NCBI RefSeq assembly: GCF_030816115.1 | Contig: NZ_JAUSXQ010000001.1 | Coordinates: 806,001-870,000, forward strand | From: Chryseobacterium sp. W4I1 | GTDB lineage: Bacteria > Bacteroidota > Bacteroidia > Flavobacteriales > Weeksellaceae | Direction of reading: 5' to 3' | DNA: 64,000 nt | Shown: positions 16,843-27,786 of the stretch, piece by piece | How positions within the stretch are numbered: position 1 is the stretch's first letter | Layout: every line of letters begins with the position of its first letter | Position numbers and translations under genes: made by a program | Notes under the pieces: generated by a model | Told to the model about the DNA's origin: nothing | Database searches by the model: none | What the model saw: only the letters and a program-made list of their open reading frames with translations

Positions 16843-17847
16843 TCATTTTCTCTGTCTGCTGAACGAAGCCATCAGATAAAACAAAAACGGAAGAATAAAC
16901 AAAGAGCCGAGCATTAATGCCCAACCTAAAGCATTAATAGTTTTTGGAGGAGCCATGTGTTCAAGTAATGATAGATGCTGTCCATTTCCAAGCAAAATAA
17001 TATCAGGATTATGCTGATACGTAGCTGCAACGAGAATCATCACCATCTGAAAGCCTGCCAATGCCCGTACAGGAAGCAATTTCCGCTTATTCATTGCACG
17101 GAGAATGAGCAGGAGAGCGACTGTAGCAAAAGAAATCGCCATGATGCCTAACGGTTTTGAAAATACCCACATCACAAGAGGGATGTCAGAGATATAAGCT
17201 GTTAAAAACACCAATACACCTGTAATTACTACAAAAACCATAGTTTGTTTAGATTTTTTAATCATCAAAGTAAGGTCTGCCTTATCGCGGGTCTCTCTTA
17301 ATGAAAAGATAGAAGCCAGATACGCACAAAGTGCTACGGTGAACAGTCCTACAGAAACCCCAAACCAGTTCAGCCAGCTGAAAATATATAAGTCTAAAAA
17401 TCCTACAGCATCAGGATTGATAGAATGAGAAACAGTAGCAGCTGCAATCAGTCCTAAGAAAAATGGAGTTAAGAGACTGGCATAATAAAATATCTGCGTA
17501 TATAAAACCTGCATATTATCTTTTACAGCATCATAATGTCTGAATGTAAAGGCTGTTCCCCTTGCAATAATACCCAAAAGCATCAGAACCAAAGGAATGT
17601 GAAGATAGGTCGACATCGTTGTATAAATCTCAGGAAATCCTACAAAAAGAATAACGATAGCAATGATCAACCACATATGATTAGCCTCCCAAACGGGCGC
17701 AATAGACTCATACATGATTTCTTTCGTCTTATGACGGGCTTTTTTATGAGTGAAAAGCTCTACAATTCCGGCTCCAAAGTCAGCACCGCCCAAAATGATA
17801 TACAGGCAGATAGAAAGCCAAAGAAAACCTATAACAACGTAGATCAT
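16843..17847 (-). CDS. cydB: cytochrome d ubiquinol oxidase subunit II
   Basis: A 334-residue integral membrane protein that forms the bd-type terminal oxidase with CydA. It begins MIYVVIGFLWLSICLYIILGGADFGAGIVELFT, where the GGADFGAG motif is a strong CydB marker, and continues with VWEANHMWLI and eight to nine hydrophobic helices. It overlaps cydA by 4 nt (ATGA), so the subunits are translationally coupled. No third small subunit (CydX) was seen. The oxidase reduces oxygen to water with menaquinol in this group and works at low oxygen. Confidence 0.96.
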   Translation of the reverse strand: MIYVVIGFLWLSICLYIILGGADFGAGIVELFTHKKARHKTKEIMYESIAPVWEANHMWLIIAIVILFVGFPEIYTTMSTYLHIPLVLMLLGIIARGTAFTFRHYDAVKDNMQVLYTQIFYYASLLTPFFLGLIAAATVSHSINPDAVGFLDLYIFSWLNWFGVSVGLFTVALCAYLASIFSLRETRDKADLTLMIKKSKQTMVFVVITGVLVFLTAYISDIPLVMWVFSKPLGIMAISFATVALLLILRAMNKRKLLPVRALAGFQMVMILVAATYQHNPDIILLGNGQHLSLLEHMAPPKTINALGWALMLGSLFILPFLFYLMASFSRQRK

Positions 17848-19187
17848 GATTTTTTGTTTTTTTCGTTAAACTGAGCGTCTGTAGGGTCGTAAAGCTTCGG
17901 TACCATTTGAATCTGTCTTTTCAAAAGAAAAATGATGATAAGTGATAATGATACGAAAATAGCGGTAAAGAAGTAAAAAGAATACTGTATTCCCGGCATC
18001 GGTGTTACTGCATCTGCCGTTCTCATGATTCCATAGATGATCCAGGGTTGTCTTCCTACTTCAGTAACAGTCCATCCTGCCTCCAAAGCAATATATCCAA
18101 AAGGGGTAGCGATCAGAAATATTTTTAAAAGCCAGTTTTTACTCAGCCATTTCTTCTTAAAAAAGAATGCATACAAATAAACAGCACCAATACCGATCAT
18201 GATAACACCAAAGAAAATCATAATCTGGAAAGCATAATGCACAACTGCTACCGGAGGCCATTCATCTCTTGGGAAATCATTTAATCCCTTTACTTCATGA
18301 TTGAAATCATTGCTCACCAGAAAGCTTAATACTTTTGGAATTTTAACGGCATATTTCACTTCCCCTTTTTCTTCATCAGGAATTCCGCCAATAACGAAAG
18401 GAGCTCCTTTTTCAGTTTCAAAATGAGCTTCCATGGCAGCGAGCTTAATAGGCTGCCTTTCTGCAACAGACTTGGCCGCAACATCGCCACTTAAAGGTGC
18501 TCCGAACGCTCCGATCAAAGCAAAACCAGCTGCAATTCTAAACGCTTTTGTATGGAATTCTACATTTTTTCTTCTCATTATTAAAAAAGCATGAACTCCT
18601 GCCACAGCAAATCCCGTAGCACAGAATGCCGCCACAGTCATATGAAGAGCCTGCGGAAACCAGGCATCGTTGAACATCGCTTTTATAGGGTCTATATTTA
18701 AATACTGTCCGTTGATGTAATCAAAACCTGCGGGAGAATTCATCCAGGCATTGGCTGCAACCACTAAAATGCCTGAAGCCAGTCCGCTTAATCCTACCAA
18801 AAATCCACAAAACCAGTGAAACCATTTATTGAATTTTTCCCAACCATATAAAAAGAAACCAATCGCAATCGCTTCAATAAAAAATGCAGTTCCTTCAAGA
18901 GAAAACGGCATCCCAAAGATCGGTCCGGCGTGTTTCATAAATCCCGGCCATAGAAGTCCAAGTTCAAAAGAAAGCATGGTTCCTGAAACAGCTCCGGTTG
19001 CAAAAAGGATGGCAACTCCTTTGCTCCAGGCTTTCGTTAGTCCTTTGTATACCTCATTATTCGTTTTAAGGTATTTCCAATGGGCAAAGGCCATCAGAAA
19101 GGGCATTACCATTCCCACACAGGCAAAAATGATATGAAAGCCCAACGACAAAGCCATCTGCGCTCGGGCTGCAATAAAATCATCCAT
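17844..19187 (-). CDS. cydA: cytochrome d ubiquinol oxidase subunit I
   Basis: A 447-residue subunit (start ATG 19187, MDDFIAARAQMALSLGFHIIFA) that carries the hemes b558, b595 and d. His in GFHIIFA, the GRQPW motif (VTEVGRQPWIIYGIMRT) and ALHMTVAAFCATGFAVAGVHA are family hallmarks. The periplasmic Q-loop, between about GDVAAKSVAERQP and the PPVAVVHYAFQ helix, is short, which is the short-Q-loop CydA class expected in Bacteroidota. Upstream is a divergent region shared with gyrB. The ORF could extend 9 nt only through a non-standard ATT. Confidence 0.96.
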   Translation of the reverse strand: MDDFIAARAQMALSLGFHIIFACVGMVMPFLMAFAHWKYLKTNNEVYKGLTKAWSKGVAILFATGAVSGTMLSFELGLLWPGFMKHAGPIFGMPFSLEGTAFFIEAIAIGFFLYGWEKFNKWFHWFCGFLVGLSGLASGILVVAANAWMNSPAGFDYINGQYLNIDPIKAMFNDAWFPQALHMTVAAFCATGFAVAGVHAFLIMRRKNVEFHTKAFRIAAGFALIGAFGAPLSGDVAAKSVAERQPIKLAAMEAHFETEKGAPFVIGGIPDEEKGEVKYAVKIPKVLSFLVSNDFNHEVKGLNDFPRDEWPPVAVVHYAFQIMIFFGVIMIGIGAVYLYAFFFKKKWLSKNWLLKIFLIATPFGYIALEAGWTVTEVGRQPWIIYGIMRTADAVTPMPGIQYSFYFFTAIFVSLSLIIIFLLKRQIQMVPKLYDPTDAQFNEKNKKS

Positions 19188-19399
19188 AATAATCAACTTT
19201 TGAGTAAATAAATTTAAGCATAAATAACGGATGTATAATATGATTTAATGCAGTTGACGTTTTGGAAATAGGTTATAACTTTAAGCTTTTTTAGATAAAA
19301 CGACTTCTTATTTTGTATTAAAAACACTTCGTTTTTTTGACATATTTTAACTTTCATACGTCGAAAAAAATCACGATATTTGTAGGTCTTTGCATTTAG

Positions 19400-21352
<1,953 letters not shown>

Positions 21353-21372
21353 CTGTTATTAAAAATATAATG

Positions 21373-21404
21373 AAAAAAGCTTCTATTTATTAGAAGCTTT
21401 TTTT
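21373..21404 (+). terminator. gyrB terminator
   Basis: A 13-bp stem (AAAAAAGCTTCTA at 21373-21385 with TAGAAGCTTTTTT at 21391-21403) ends in a T run, 20 nt after the gyrB stop. Confidence 0.9.
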
Positions 21405-21435
21405 ATATTTGGTGAAAACCAATAAAAACAATACT

Positions 21436-21861
21436 ATGTTAACTCTTTTACAAACAGGCCCTTATGAAGGGTCGGATGTGGTCTCTGGTGCGGCCATTGC
21501 AGGATTGGGAATCGGTACTATGATCTTCAGTTTGCTTATTTATATATTTTATGGATACTGTATGTATAAAATATTTCAAAAAGCAGGAAGAGAAGATGCG
21601 TGGGCAGCTTTTATTCCCATTTATAACATTATCGTTCTGCTTGATATTGTTAAAAAGCCGATCTGGTGGATTATTTTGTTTTTCATTCCATTTGTTAACT
21701 TATATGCCTCATGGGTCGTCAATGACAGATTGGCGAAGGCTTTTGGAAAAGAAACTCCGCTATATACTATTCTTCTCTTCTTCTTTGGATTTATATTTAT
21801 TCCTGTGTTAGCTTTCAGCAGTGATAAATATGACAGTAACAGAATTCCAAATGATCAGTAA
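21436..21861 (+). CDS. small membrane protein, DUF5684-like
   Basis: The start at ATG 21436 (MLTLLQTGPYEGSDVVSG) gives 141 residues. Three to four hydrophobic segments are visible: GTMIFSLLIYIFYGYCMYKIF, a second from IWWIILFFIPFVNLYASWVV, and YTILLFFFGFIFIPVLAFS. The phrase KIFQKAGREDAWAAFIPIYNIIVLLDI resembles DUF5684 and signal-peptidase-associated membrane proteins common in Gram-positives and Bacteroidota. No catalytic residues are present. The function is unknown, possibly envelope-related. It has its own hairpin terminator. Confidence 0.75.
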   Translation: MLTLLQTGPYEGSDVVSGAAIAGLGIGTMIFSLLIYIFYGYCMYKIFQKAGREDAWAAFIPIYNIIVLLDIVKKPIWWIILFFIPFVNLYASWVVNDRLAKAFGKETPLYTILLFFFGFIFIPVLAFSSDKYDSNRIPNDQ

Positions 21862-21876
21862 ATAATAAAAAAATAT

Positions 21877-21905
21877 AGGACTTCAGAAATGGAGTCCTTT
21901 TTTTG
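21877..21905 (+). terminator. terminator after the DUF5684-like gene
   Basis: AGGACTTC (21877-21884) pairs with GGAGTCCT (21891-21898, one wobble) and is followed by seven T. Confidence 0.85.
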
Positions 21906-22092
21906 TATAAGCTCATTTTTAATTTTAGAAATAATTAGACTAGATCATAAAAGTCCTCATTTAGAGACATAATCTGTTCAAATAACTTCTAACACCCAGC
22001 AGTAAAAGCTTTTCTTTAATATTATCATTTATATCAAAATAAAAAATTAACATTTATTAAGATTTTACTATTTTTGTCCAATTTTAATAACC

Positions 22093-23985
22093 ATGATGAA
22101 AATTCTAATTCTGGGAGCTCTGTCTACAGCCTCAGTATATTTCGCACAGACCTATCCGGCGTCTGCTATTCCTGAAAACTTAAAGAAAAATGCAAACATT
22201 GTCATCAGGAAAGACTTTACTACCGTTCAGATCAATAAAATTGATGAAATCAAATACCAGCTTAATACTGTAACCACTGTTTTAAATAAGGATGGTGATT
22301 CTAAAGCTCAGATTTACATTCCCTATAAAAAAGGCGACCGTATTTCTGAAGTAAAGGTTACTGTTTATGATGAAGCAGGAAAAAAAGTAAAAAGTTTTTC
22401 AAAATCTGATTTTGGAGATTTTGCTAATAACAGTCAGGGCGTATTTTATTCTGACAGCAGGATTTTAGAACTCTCATATACAGCAGCTAATTACCCTTAT
22501 ACGATCGATTTCTCTTATGAGATTACAGATGATAATACTATTTTTATCCATGATTTTGTACCTTTTCTATCTCCTAATACGTCTTTAGAAGAGGCTCAAT
22601 ATAAGATCATTAATAAATCCGGGATCGATCTTAGAACCAAAGTTTATCCTTCCAAATATAATTACGCTTCTGTCATTACAGCAGATAATGGCATTGAAAA
22701 GACCTATTCTTACAAAAATGTTCCTGCCATAGAGGATGCTTTAATGTTGCCTCAACCAGTAAAAATCTTACCTAAAGTGAGTTTTGCCCTTACAAAATTC
22801 AATCTGGAGGGAAAACAAGGGACCTTAAATAACTGGACAGATTTCGGAACCTGGTATTATAATAATCTGGTAGAACCGGTTTCTGTATCTACTCCTGCCA
22901 TTAAAGCTGAAGTGGCTGCCCTGAAATTATCAGGCTCCACAGAAGAAAAAGTAAAAAAGCTTTACCAGTATATGCAGTCCAAAACCAGATACATATTTGT
23001 AGGACTGGGAATTGGCGGATGGTTGCCTATGCTTCCGGACGAGGTTCAAAAGAAGGGATACGGAGACTGTAAGGGACTTACCAATTATATGAAAACCCTT
23101 TTGAACGAAGCGGGTATTCCGTCTCATTACTGTGTGATCAATTCCAGTTCGTCACAAATTTCTTTTGATCCTGATTTTCCATCAATGGGCGGAAATCATG
23201 CGATTCTGATGATTCCTACAGAAACCGGAAATATCTGGCTGGAAAATACTTCCCAGCAAACTGCTTTTAATCATTTAGGATACAGTACTACCGACAGAAA
23301 TGTTCTTGCTGTGACCAAAAAAGGGATTGAACTAATATCTACACCGGAATATACTGCTGAACAGAACAAGGAGAAACAAGCTTTAAAGATCAATCTTAAT
23401 GAAGATAATAGTATCAATGGTGATATTCATTTTGCTTATACAGGAAGTCAGTACGATAATAATCTGGGCTATACTTATCTCTCTCCAAAAGATAGAATTG
23501 AGGCCATGAAAAAAAGATTTGATGTTCTGAATTTCGAGAAAGTTGAGATGAAGGATTTCACAAATGATAAAGACAATGCTGTTATAAAGTTTAATGTTGA
23601 TTTTAAAGCCAGTAATTATTCTAAAACCACGGGTGTAAATATGATCTTCAGAGCTGTTCCAATCTTTACCAATAATTATTATAAAGCAGAAGAGAACCGG
23701 GAACTTCCGTTTGAAATAGGACAGTCTTTCCAGGATGAATATGAAATTGATTTTACAATTCCCAAAAACTATAAAATTGATGAAGTTCCGGAAAATGTAA
23801 CCATCAACTCTGAGTTCGGAACCTATAAATTGACTCTTGTAAAAAATGGTGAATCACTTAAAGTGACCAGATTCATTAAAATAAATAAAGGCATATTTCC
23901 AAAAGAAAAATACAACGATTATGTCAGCTTCAGAAAGAAGACCTTAAATATGGATAACTCTAAAATACTATTAACTAAAATTTAA
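22093..23985 (+). CDS. secreted DUF3857 / transglutaminase-like protein (catalytic residues present)
   Basis: A 630-residue protein with a signal peptide (about 1-18). An N-terminal DUF3857 region (about 35-215, with DIRLSYTAANYPYTIDFSYEI-like strands) is followed by a transglutaminase-like cysteine protease fold. C326 in KKGYGDCKGLTNYMKTLL and H369 in GGNHAILMI are the expected catalytic Cys and His, and the third position is E384 in IWLENTSQ. The C-terminal beta-rich part resembles DUF3858. The role is unknown; such pairs are frequent in Bacteroidota and may act on cell-surface proteins or peptidoglycan cross-links. It is followed 9 nt later by a paralogue. Confidence 0.85.
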   Translation: MMKILILGALSTASVYFAQTYPASAIPENLKKNANIVIRKDFTTVQINKIDEIKYQLNTVTTVLNKDGDSKAQIYIPYKKGDRISEVKVTVYDEAGKKVKSFSKSDFGDFANNSQGVFYSDSRILELSYTAANYPYTIDFSYEITDDNTIFIHDFVPFLSPNTSLEEAQYKIINKSGIDLRTKVYPSKYNYASVITADNGIEKTYSYKNVPAIEDALMLPQPVKILPKVSFALTKFNLEGKQGTLNNWTDFGTWYYNNLVEPVSVSTPAIKAEVAALKLSGSTEEKVKKLYQYMQSKTRYIFVGLGIGGWLPMLPDEVQKKGYGDCKGLTNYMKTLLNEAGIPSHYCVINSSSSQISFDPDFPSMGGNHAILMIPTETGNIWLENTSQQTAFNHLGYSTTDRNVLAVTKKGIELISTPEYTAEQNKEKQALKINLNEDNSINGDIHFAYTGSQYDNNLGYTYLSPKDRIEAMKKRFDVLNFEKVEMKDFTNDKDNAVIKFNVDFKASNYSKTTGVNMIFRAVPIFTNNYYKAEENRELPFEIGQSFQDEYEIDFTIPKNYKIDEVPENVTINSEFGTYKLTLVKNGESLKVTRFIKINKGIFPKEKYNDYVSFRKKTLNMDNSKILLTKI

Positions 23986-23994
23986 AAACATAAC

Positions 23995-25932
23995 ATGAGA
24001 AAACTTATATTAACAGCAGTCTGCACAGGAATTCTGGTTTGTGTAAACGGCCAGAAGCACGAATTTCTGAATCCTCCTAAATTTGATAATGCTGATCTGT
24101 CTAAAGAAAGATCGGCACTCGATGAAAATGCACCTGCGGAGATTTTATATAAATCAGTGCATTTTGGAGTAGACACTTCCACTGGAGATCTCCGGAAACA
24201 GGTCTTCTACAGGGTAAAGATTTACGATAAAGATAAAGCAGAAGACTGGCTGAATCTTGAAATTCCGTTATATAAAAATTCTCATGGTGATGAAGAGGGC
24301 TTAAACAAAATGAAAGCTTTTGTATATAACCTCGAGAATGGGTCTGCTATAACTACAAAAGTAGATAAAAGCTCAAAATATAAGAGTAAGGAAAGCAAGT
24401 ATACCACGATCACGAAATTTGCTTTTCCCAATGTTAAGAACGGTTCAGTTATAGAATACCAGTATGAGGTTTTGTCTCCGTTTTTATATTCGGTGCCTCA
24501 GATCGTTATAGAATCTGATACACCATCATTATATACAGAATATATTCTGGATGCTCCCACCTATATATCTTACAATGTGAATTACACGGGATCTTTAGCC
24601 CCAAAATACAGGATGGTAGAAGAAAAAACAATGTTTGGAATGCCATTTAAAACTTACAGATTCGGATATGAAAATCTAAAAGGTTTCAAAACTGAAAAAT
24701 TTGTAAAAAACGATAGAAATTACCGTACAAAAGTGAGTGCGGAGCTTCATTCAACAAATTTCGGACAACTGAAAATGCATTCCTCTTCCTGGGAAGAAAT
24801 CAAAGAAAAACTGTATAAAGATGAAGACTTTGGGGTTGAACTGAAAAAAACGAAATTAGCTAAAGAGAATATGCCTGCCTCTGTTTCAGATCTCAAATCA
24901 GATACGGAAAAAGCTGATGCTATTTTTAATTATGTGAAAAATACATTTACCTGGAATAAAGACCGTGGAATCTATACAGAGAATGGTATAAAAAAACTTC
25001 TAGAAACCAAAACAGGAAATGCTGCTGAAATCAATCTATTTCTTGTCATGATGCTTAGAGAGGCCGGATTAAAAGCGGAACCACTTATTATTTCTACAGT
25101 GGATAACGGGGTGATCAACGTAGTTTCTCCAAGTATTGTAGGTGCTAATTTTGTCATTGCAGCAGTTAAATTGAAAGAAGGATTTAATCTCTATGATGCT
25201 ACCTCAAAACAGTCGTCAAGGGATAATCTGCCTCCGAGAGACTGGAACCAATATGGTATTCTCATAGCTAAAGATAAAGCTGTGATGATGCAGATGGGAA
25301 ATACAACGTCCAGTTTTAATTACCTCACGACAGAAGCTAAGATCAATGAAGATGGAAGTATTTCCGGGACTTATTCCGATAAAGATACCGGTTCTTATGC
25401 CATGTTTGTTAAAGAAAGCTATGATGAAAATGCCGAAAAATATAAAAAACAGTATAAAGAAAATTATTCAATAGATTTCACGGGAATTGATTCCAAAATT
25501 CTGGAAAACGGAGATTTTGAAAGCACTATGCAATTTTCATCAGATAACCTGATTGATAAAGTAGGTAAAAAGATGATCATCAATCCAATGCTTTTTTTAA
25601 GCAGAAATACCAATGATTTTGATCAGGCCGATGAAAGAAAGTATCCTATCGACTTTATTTCTGCATTTACTAAAGTGAAAAAAGTGACGCTGGAAATACC
25701 TGAAGGTTACATTATAGAAGCAATGCCTAAAAGTAAAAAGATCGTTACTCAGGACAAAGAAATTGAGTACAGCTATGTTACAGAGCAAAAAGGTAACAAG
25801 CTGGAAATTCTTTCTACCATGAAAATTGCAAGCCCTGATTATCCCAAAGAATATTACCCTGCATTTAAGCAGATTTGGGAAACAGCTTCAAAAAGTGAAA
25901 ACCAGGTGATAAGTCTGATCAAAAAATCATAG
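23995..25932 (+). CDS. secreted DUF3857 / transglutaminase-like protein lacking catalytic Cys and His
   Basis: A 645-residue paralogue of the preceding gene with a signal peptide (MRKLILTAVCTGILVCVNGQ). The layout is the same: DUF3857-type beta region, then a transglutaminase-like domain. The active-site motif reads KTGNAAEINLFLVMMLREAGL: Ala343 stands where the catalytic Cys of GNC(A/K) is expected, and the His position is N385 (GANFVIAAV), although D401 in YDATS is retained. It is therefore probably catalytically dead, acting as a binding or partner protein. It is in an operon with its active paralogue (9-nt gap). Confidence 0.82.
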   Translation: MRKLILTAVCTGILVCVNGQKHEFLNPPKFDNADLSKERSALDENAPAEILYKSVHFGVDTSTGDLRKQVFYRVKIYDKDKAEDWLNLEIPLYKNSHGDEEGLNKMKAFVYNLENGSAITTKVDKSSKYKSKESKYTTITKFAFPNVKNGSVIEYQYEVLSPFLYSVPQIVIESDTPSLYTEYILDAPTYISYNVNYTGSLAPKYRMVEEKTMFGMPFKTYRFGYENLKGFKTEKFVKNDRNYRTKVSAELHSTNFGQLKMHSSSWEEIKEKLYKDEDFGVELKKTKLAKENMPASVSDLKSDTEKADAIFNYVKNTFTWNKDRGIYTENGIKKLLETKTGNAAEINLFLVMMLREAGLKAEPLIISTVDNGVINVVSPSIVGANFVIAAVKLKEGFNLYDATSKQSSRDNLPPRDWNQYGILIAKDKAVMMQMGNTTSSFNYLTTEAKINEDGSISGTYSDKDTGSYAMFVKESYDENAEKYKKQYKENYSIDFTGIDSKILENGDFESTMQFSSDNLIDKVGKKMIINPMLFLSRNTNDFDQADERKYPIDFISAFTKVKKVTLEIPEGYIIEAMPKSKKIVTQDKEIEYSYVTEQKGNKLEILSTMKIASPDYPKEYYPAFKQIWETASKSENQVISLIKKS

Positions 25933-25973
25933 GATAAGTTTCCATAGATATTTATTAAATAAAATATTTTTTT

Positions 25974-26004
25974 GCAAAACCATTCATATTTGAATGGTTT
26001 TTGC
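25974..26004 (+). terminator. terminator after the DUF3857 pair
   Basis: GCAAAACCATTCA (25974-25986) pairs with TGAATGGTTTTTGC (25991-26004) around a 4-nt loop and carries T-rich sequence in the 3' arm. It lies 40 nt past the stop. Confidence 0.75.
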
Positions 26005-26027
26005 ATTCACACTAAAAAGAAATAATT

Positions 26028-26852
26028 ATGAAAAACACCTTCGCCGTTCTTGCTGTTTCAAGCTTTCTTGCATTTTCTGCATGTAAAAAAAGTGATCATA
26101 CTGTGGTATCTTCAGATAAAACTGGAACTGCAGAGACTGAGAAATTTGTAGTGGATTCCGTGATAGTAAGTGATTCTTCAAAAATAGGAGATTCGCTTAC
26201 CATTGCCTTCACCAATAAACTGCTCGTTTTCCCAACCCTGAAAGATAAAAAACTGCTTGACAGTATTTATTTTGATAACGAAGGGATTAAAGATTTTTCT
26301 AAAAAAGGACTCCAAGCTTACCTCGATAATAGAAAAAATAATTATTTCAACTCGGTGAAAAATGACAGCAAAGATTTGCTTTCCGATATTTCCGGACAGA
26401 AATGGTATACAAGTTCCCATATGAATTTAGTTTCCAATGATAACGGTTATATGCATATTGAATACGTATGGAGCTCCTATGAAGGCGGAGCTCATGATAA
26501 TTACGGGTTTTCGGAAAGAGTTTTTGATCTTACAAACAATAGAAAACTGGAACTCTCGGATATTACTTCAATGCCTAAAGCCAAGATTGAAGTCATGTTG
26601 ATGAAGAATGTTAATCGAATTAACAGCGGAACAACAGACGGTGAAGGGCAGGTGAAAAATTCAGAAATGCTGCTGGTAGAGACCATTCCTGCTACCAATA
26701 ATTTCTACTTCGACCAAAAGAACCTGTACTTTCACTACAGTCCGTATGAAATTACAGCGTTTGCAGCCGGAGACATTGTAATTCCTGTTTCCTGGACAGA
26801 GCTGAAGGGAACATTGAATACAAAATTTAAAGAAAGAATGAAAATAAACTAA
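26028..26852 (+). CDS. DUF3298/DUF4163-like lipoprotein
   Basis: A 274-residue protein with a lipobox LAFSAC (Cys19) and a Lys/Ser/Asp-rich linker. The C-terminal half matches the RsiV/PdaC-type fold: VWSSYEGGAHDNYGFSERVFDLTNNRKLELSDI, then NFYFDQKNLYFHYSPYEITAFAAGDIVIPVSWTELKG. PdaC-type DUF4163/DUF3298 domains bind peptidoglycan or lysozyme in Firmicutes; here the role is unproven. A terminator that starts four bases after the stop separates it from the lipid kinase gene, whose ATG is 44 nt downstream. Confidence 0.82.
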   Translation: MKNTFAVLAVSSFLAFSACKKSDHTVVSSDKTGTAETEKFVVDSVIVSDSSKIGDSLTIAFTNKLLVFPTLKDKKLLDSIYFDNEGIKDFSKKGLQAYLDNRKNNYFNSVKNDSKDLLSDISGQKWYTSSHMNLVSNDNGYMHIEYVWSSYEGGAHDNYGFSERVFDLTNNRKLELSDITSMPKAKIEVMLMKNVNRINSGTTDGEGQVKNSEMLLVETIPATNNFYFDQKNLYFHYSPYEITAFAAGDIVIPVSWTELKGTLNTKFKERMKIN

Positions 26853-26855
26853 ATT

Positions 26856-26883
26856 AATGCTTCCACATCAGGAAGCATTTTCT
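26856..26883 (+). terminator. terminator after the DUF3298 lipoprotein gene
   Basis: AATGCTTCC (26856-26864) pairs perfectly with GGAAGCATT (26871-26879) and is followed by TTCT. It lies directly before the next gene. Confidence 0.8.
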
Positions 26884-26895
26884 ATTTTTGCGGTA

Positions 26896-27747
26896 ATGGA
26901 AAAAGTAGCTTTTATCATTAATCCCTTTTCGGCCAAAAAAAATTATCAGCCATTTCTTGACGAACTCAAAAAAAAGGTGGATAGTCCGCTATATTATGTC
27001 TCGGAATCTATTTCGGGAACGGATGATTTTATCCGGGAAAATTTTGATAATGTTGATATTTTTGTGGCTATAGGCGGGGACGGAACTATTTCTACGGTGG
27101 CAAGAAACCTCATCAATACAGATAAAATCTTAGCTATTTTCCCTGCAGGATCAGGAAACGGTTTCTCCAATGAAACTAAATTCAGTAAAAACCTGGATGA
27201 ACTTATAGATAAAATCAAGGCCGAAAAATCCAGAAAGATAGATACGTTTTTAGTAAATGATAGACTCTCCATCAATGTTTCAGGAACAGGATTTGACGGA
27301 AAAGTGGTGAAGGAATTTGAAAAAACAAGCCGTGGATTCAAAAACTACATTAAAGTTTCCCTGAAAACATTCTTCAATTATAAACCCATTAAAGTCAAAT
27401 TTACAGACGAAGCTTATCAGCAGTATAATGGAAGATACCTGATGCTGAATATTGCCAACACCCGACAGTTTGGAAATAATGCCTACATTGCTCCGAATGC
27501 AAGCAAAAGTGACGGATTGGTAGATATGGTTCTTGTGAAGAAATTTCCACTGACGTATTCCGCTCTTTTCGCATTCCGAATGTTTACCAAAAGACTCAAA
27601 GATGACGAATATGTCACCTATCTTCCTGTTTCAGAGATCTCTTTTAAAGTAAATACGAAAAACTGGCATCTTGACGGTGAATTTAATAAGATAAAATCAC
27701 CAATCCATGTTAAGGTTTTACCTGCTAGTCTGAATATTCTCGTTTAA
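26896..27747 (+). CDS. diacylglycerol kinase family lipid kinase
   Basis: The start at ATG 26896 (MEKVAFIINPFSAKKNY) gives 283 residues; the longer frame overlaps the upstream terminator. Markers of the DAGK/YegS family are present: IINPFSAKK at the N-terminus, AIGGDGTISTVARNL and FPAGSGNGFSNE, plus the C-terminal DGEFN segment. It phosphorylates diacylglycerol or a related lipid with ATP, and the substrate could instead be a sphingoid base in this phylum. It is convergent with dctA. Confidence 0.92.
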   Translation: MEKVAFIINPFSAKKNYQPFLDELKKKVDSPLYYVSESISGTDDFIRENFDNVDIFVAIGGDGTISTVARNLINTDKILAIFPAGSGNGFSNETKFSKNLDELIDKIKAEKSRKIDTFLVNDRLSINVSGTGFDGKVVKEFEKTSRGFKNYIKVSLKTFFNYKPIKVKFTDEAYQQYNGRYLMLNIANTRQFGNNAYIAPNASKSDGLVDMVLVKKFPLTYSALFAFRMFTKRLKDDEYVTYLPVSEISFKVNTKNWHLDGEFNKIKSPIHVKVLPASLNILV

Positions 27748-27786
27748 ATTCCTTCATTAAAATAGTGAAGTGATAAAATCTTAAAA

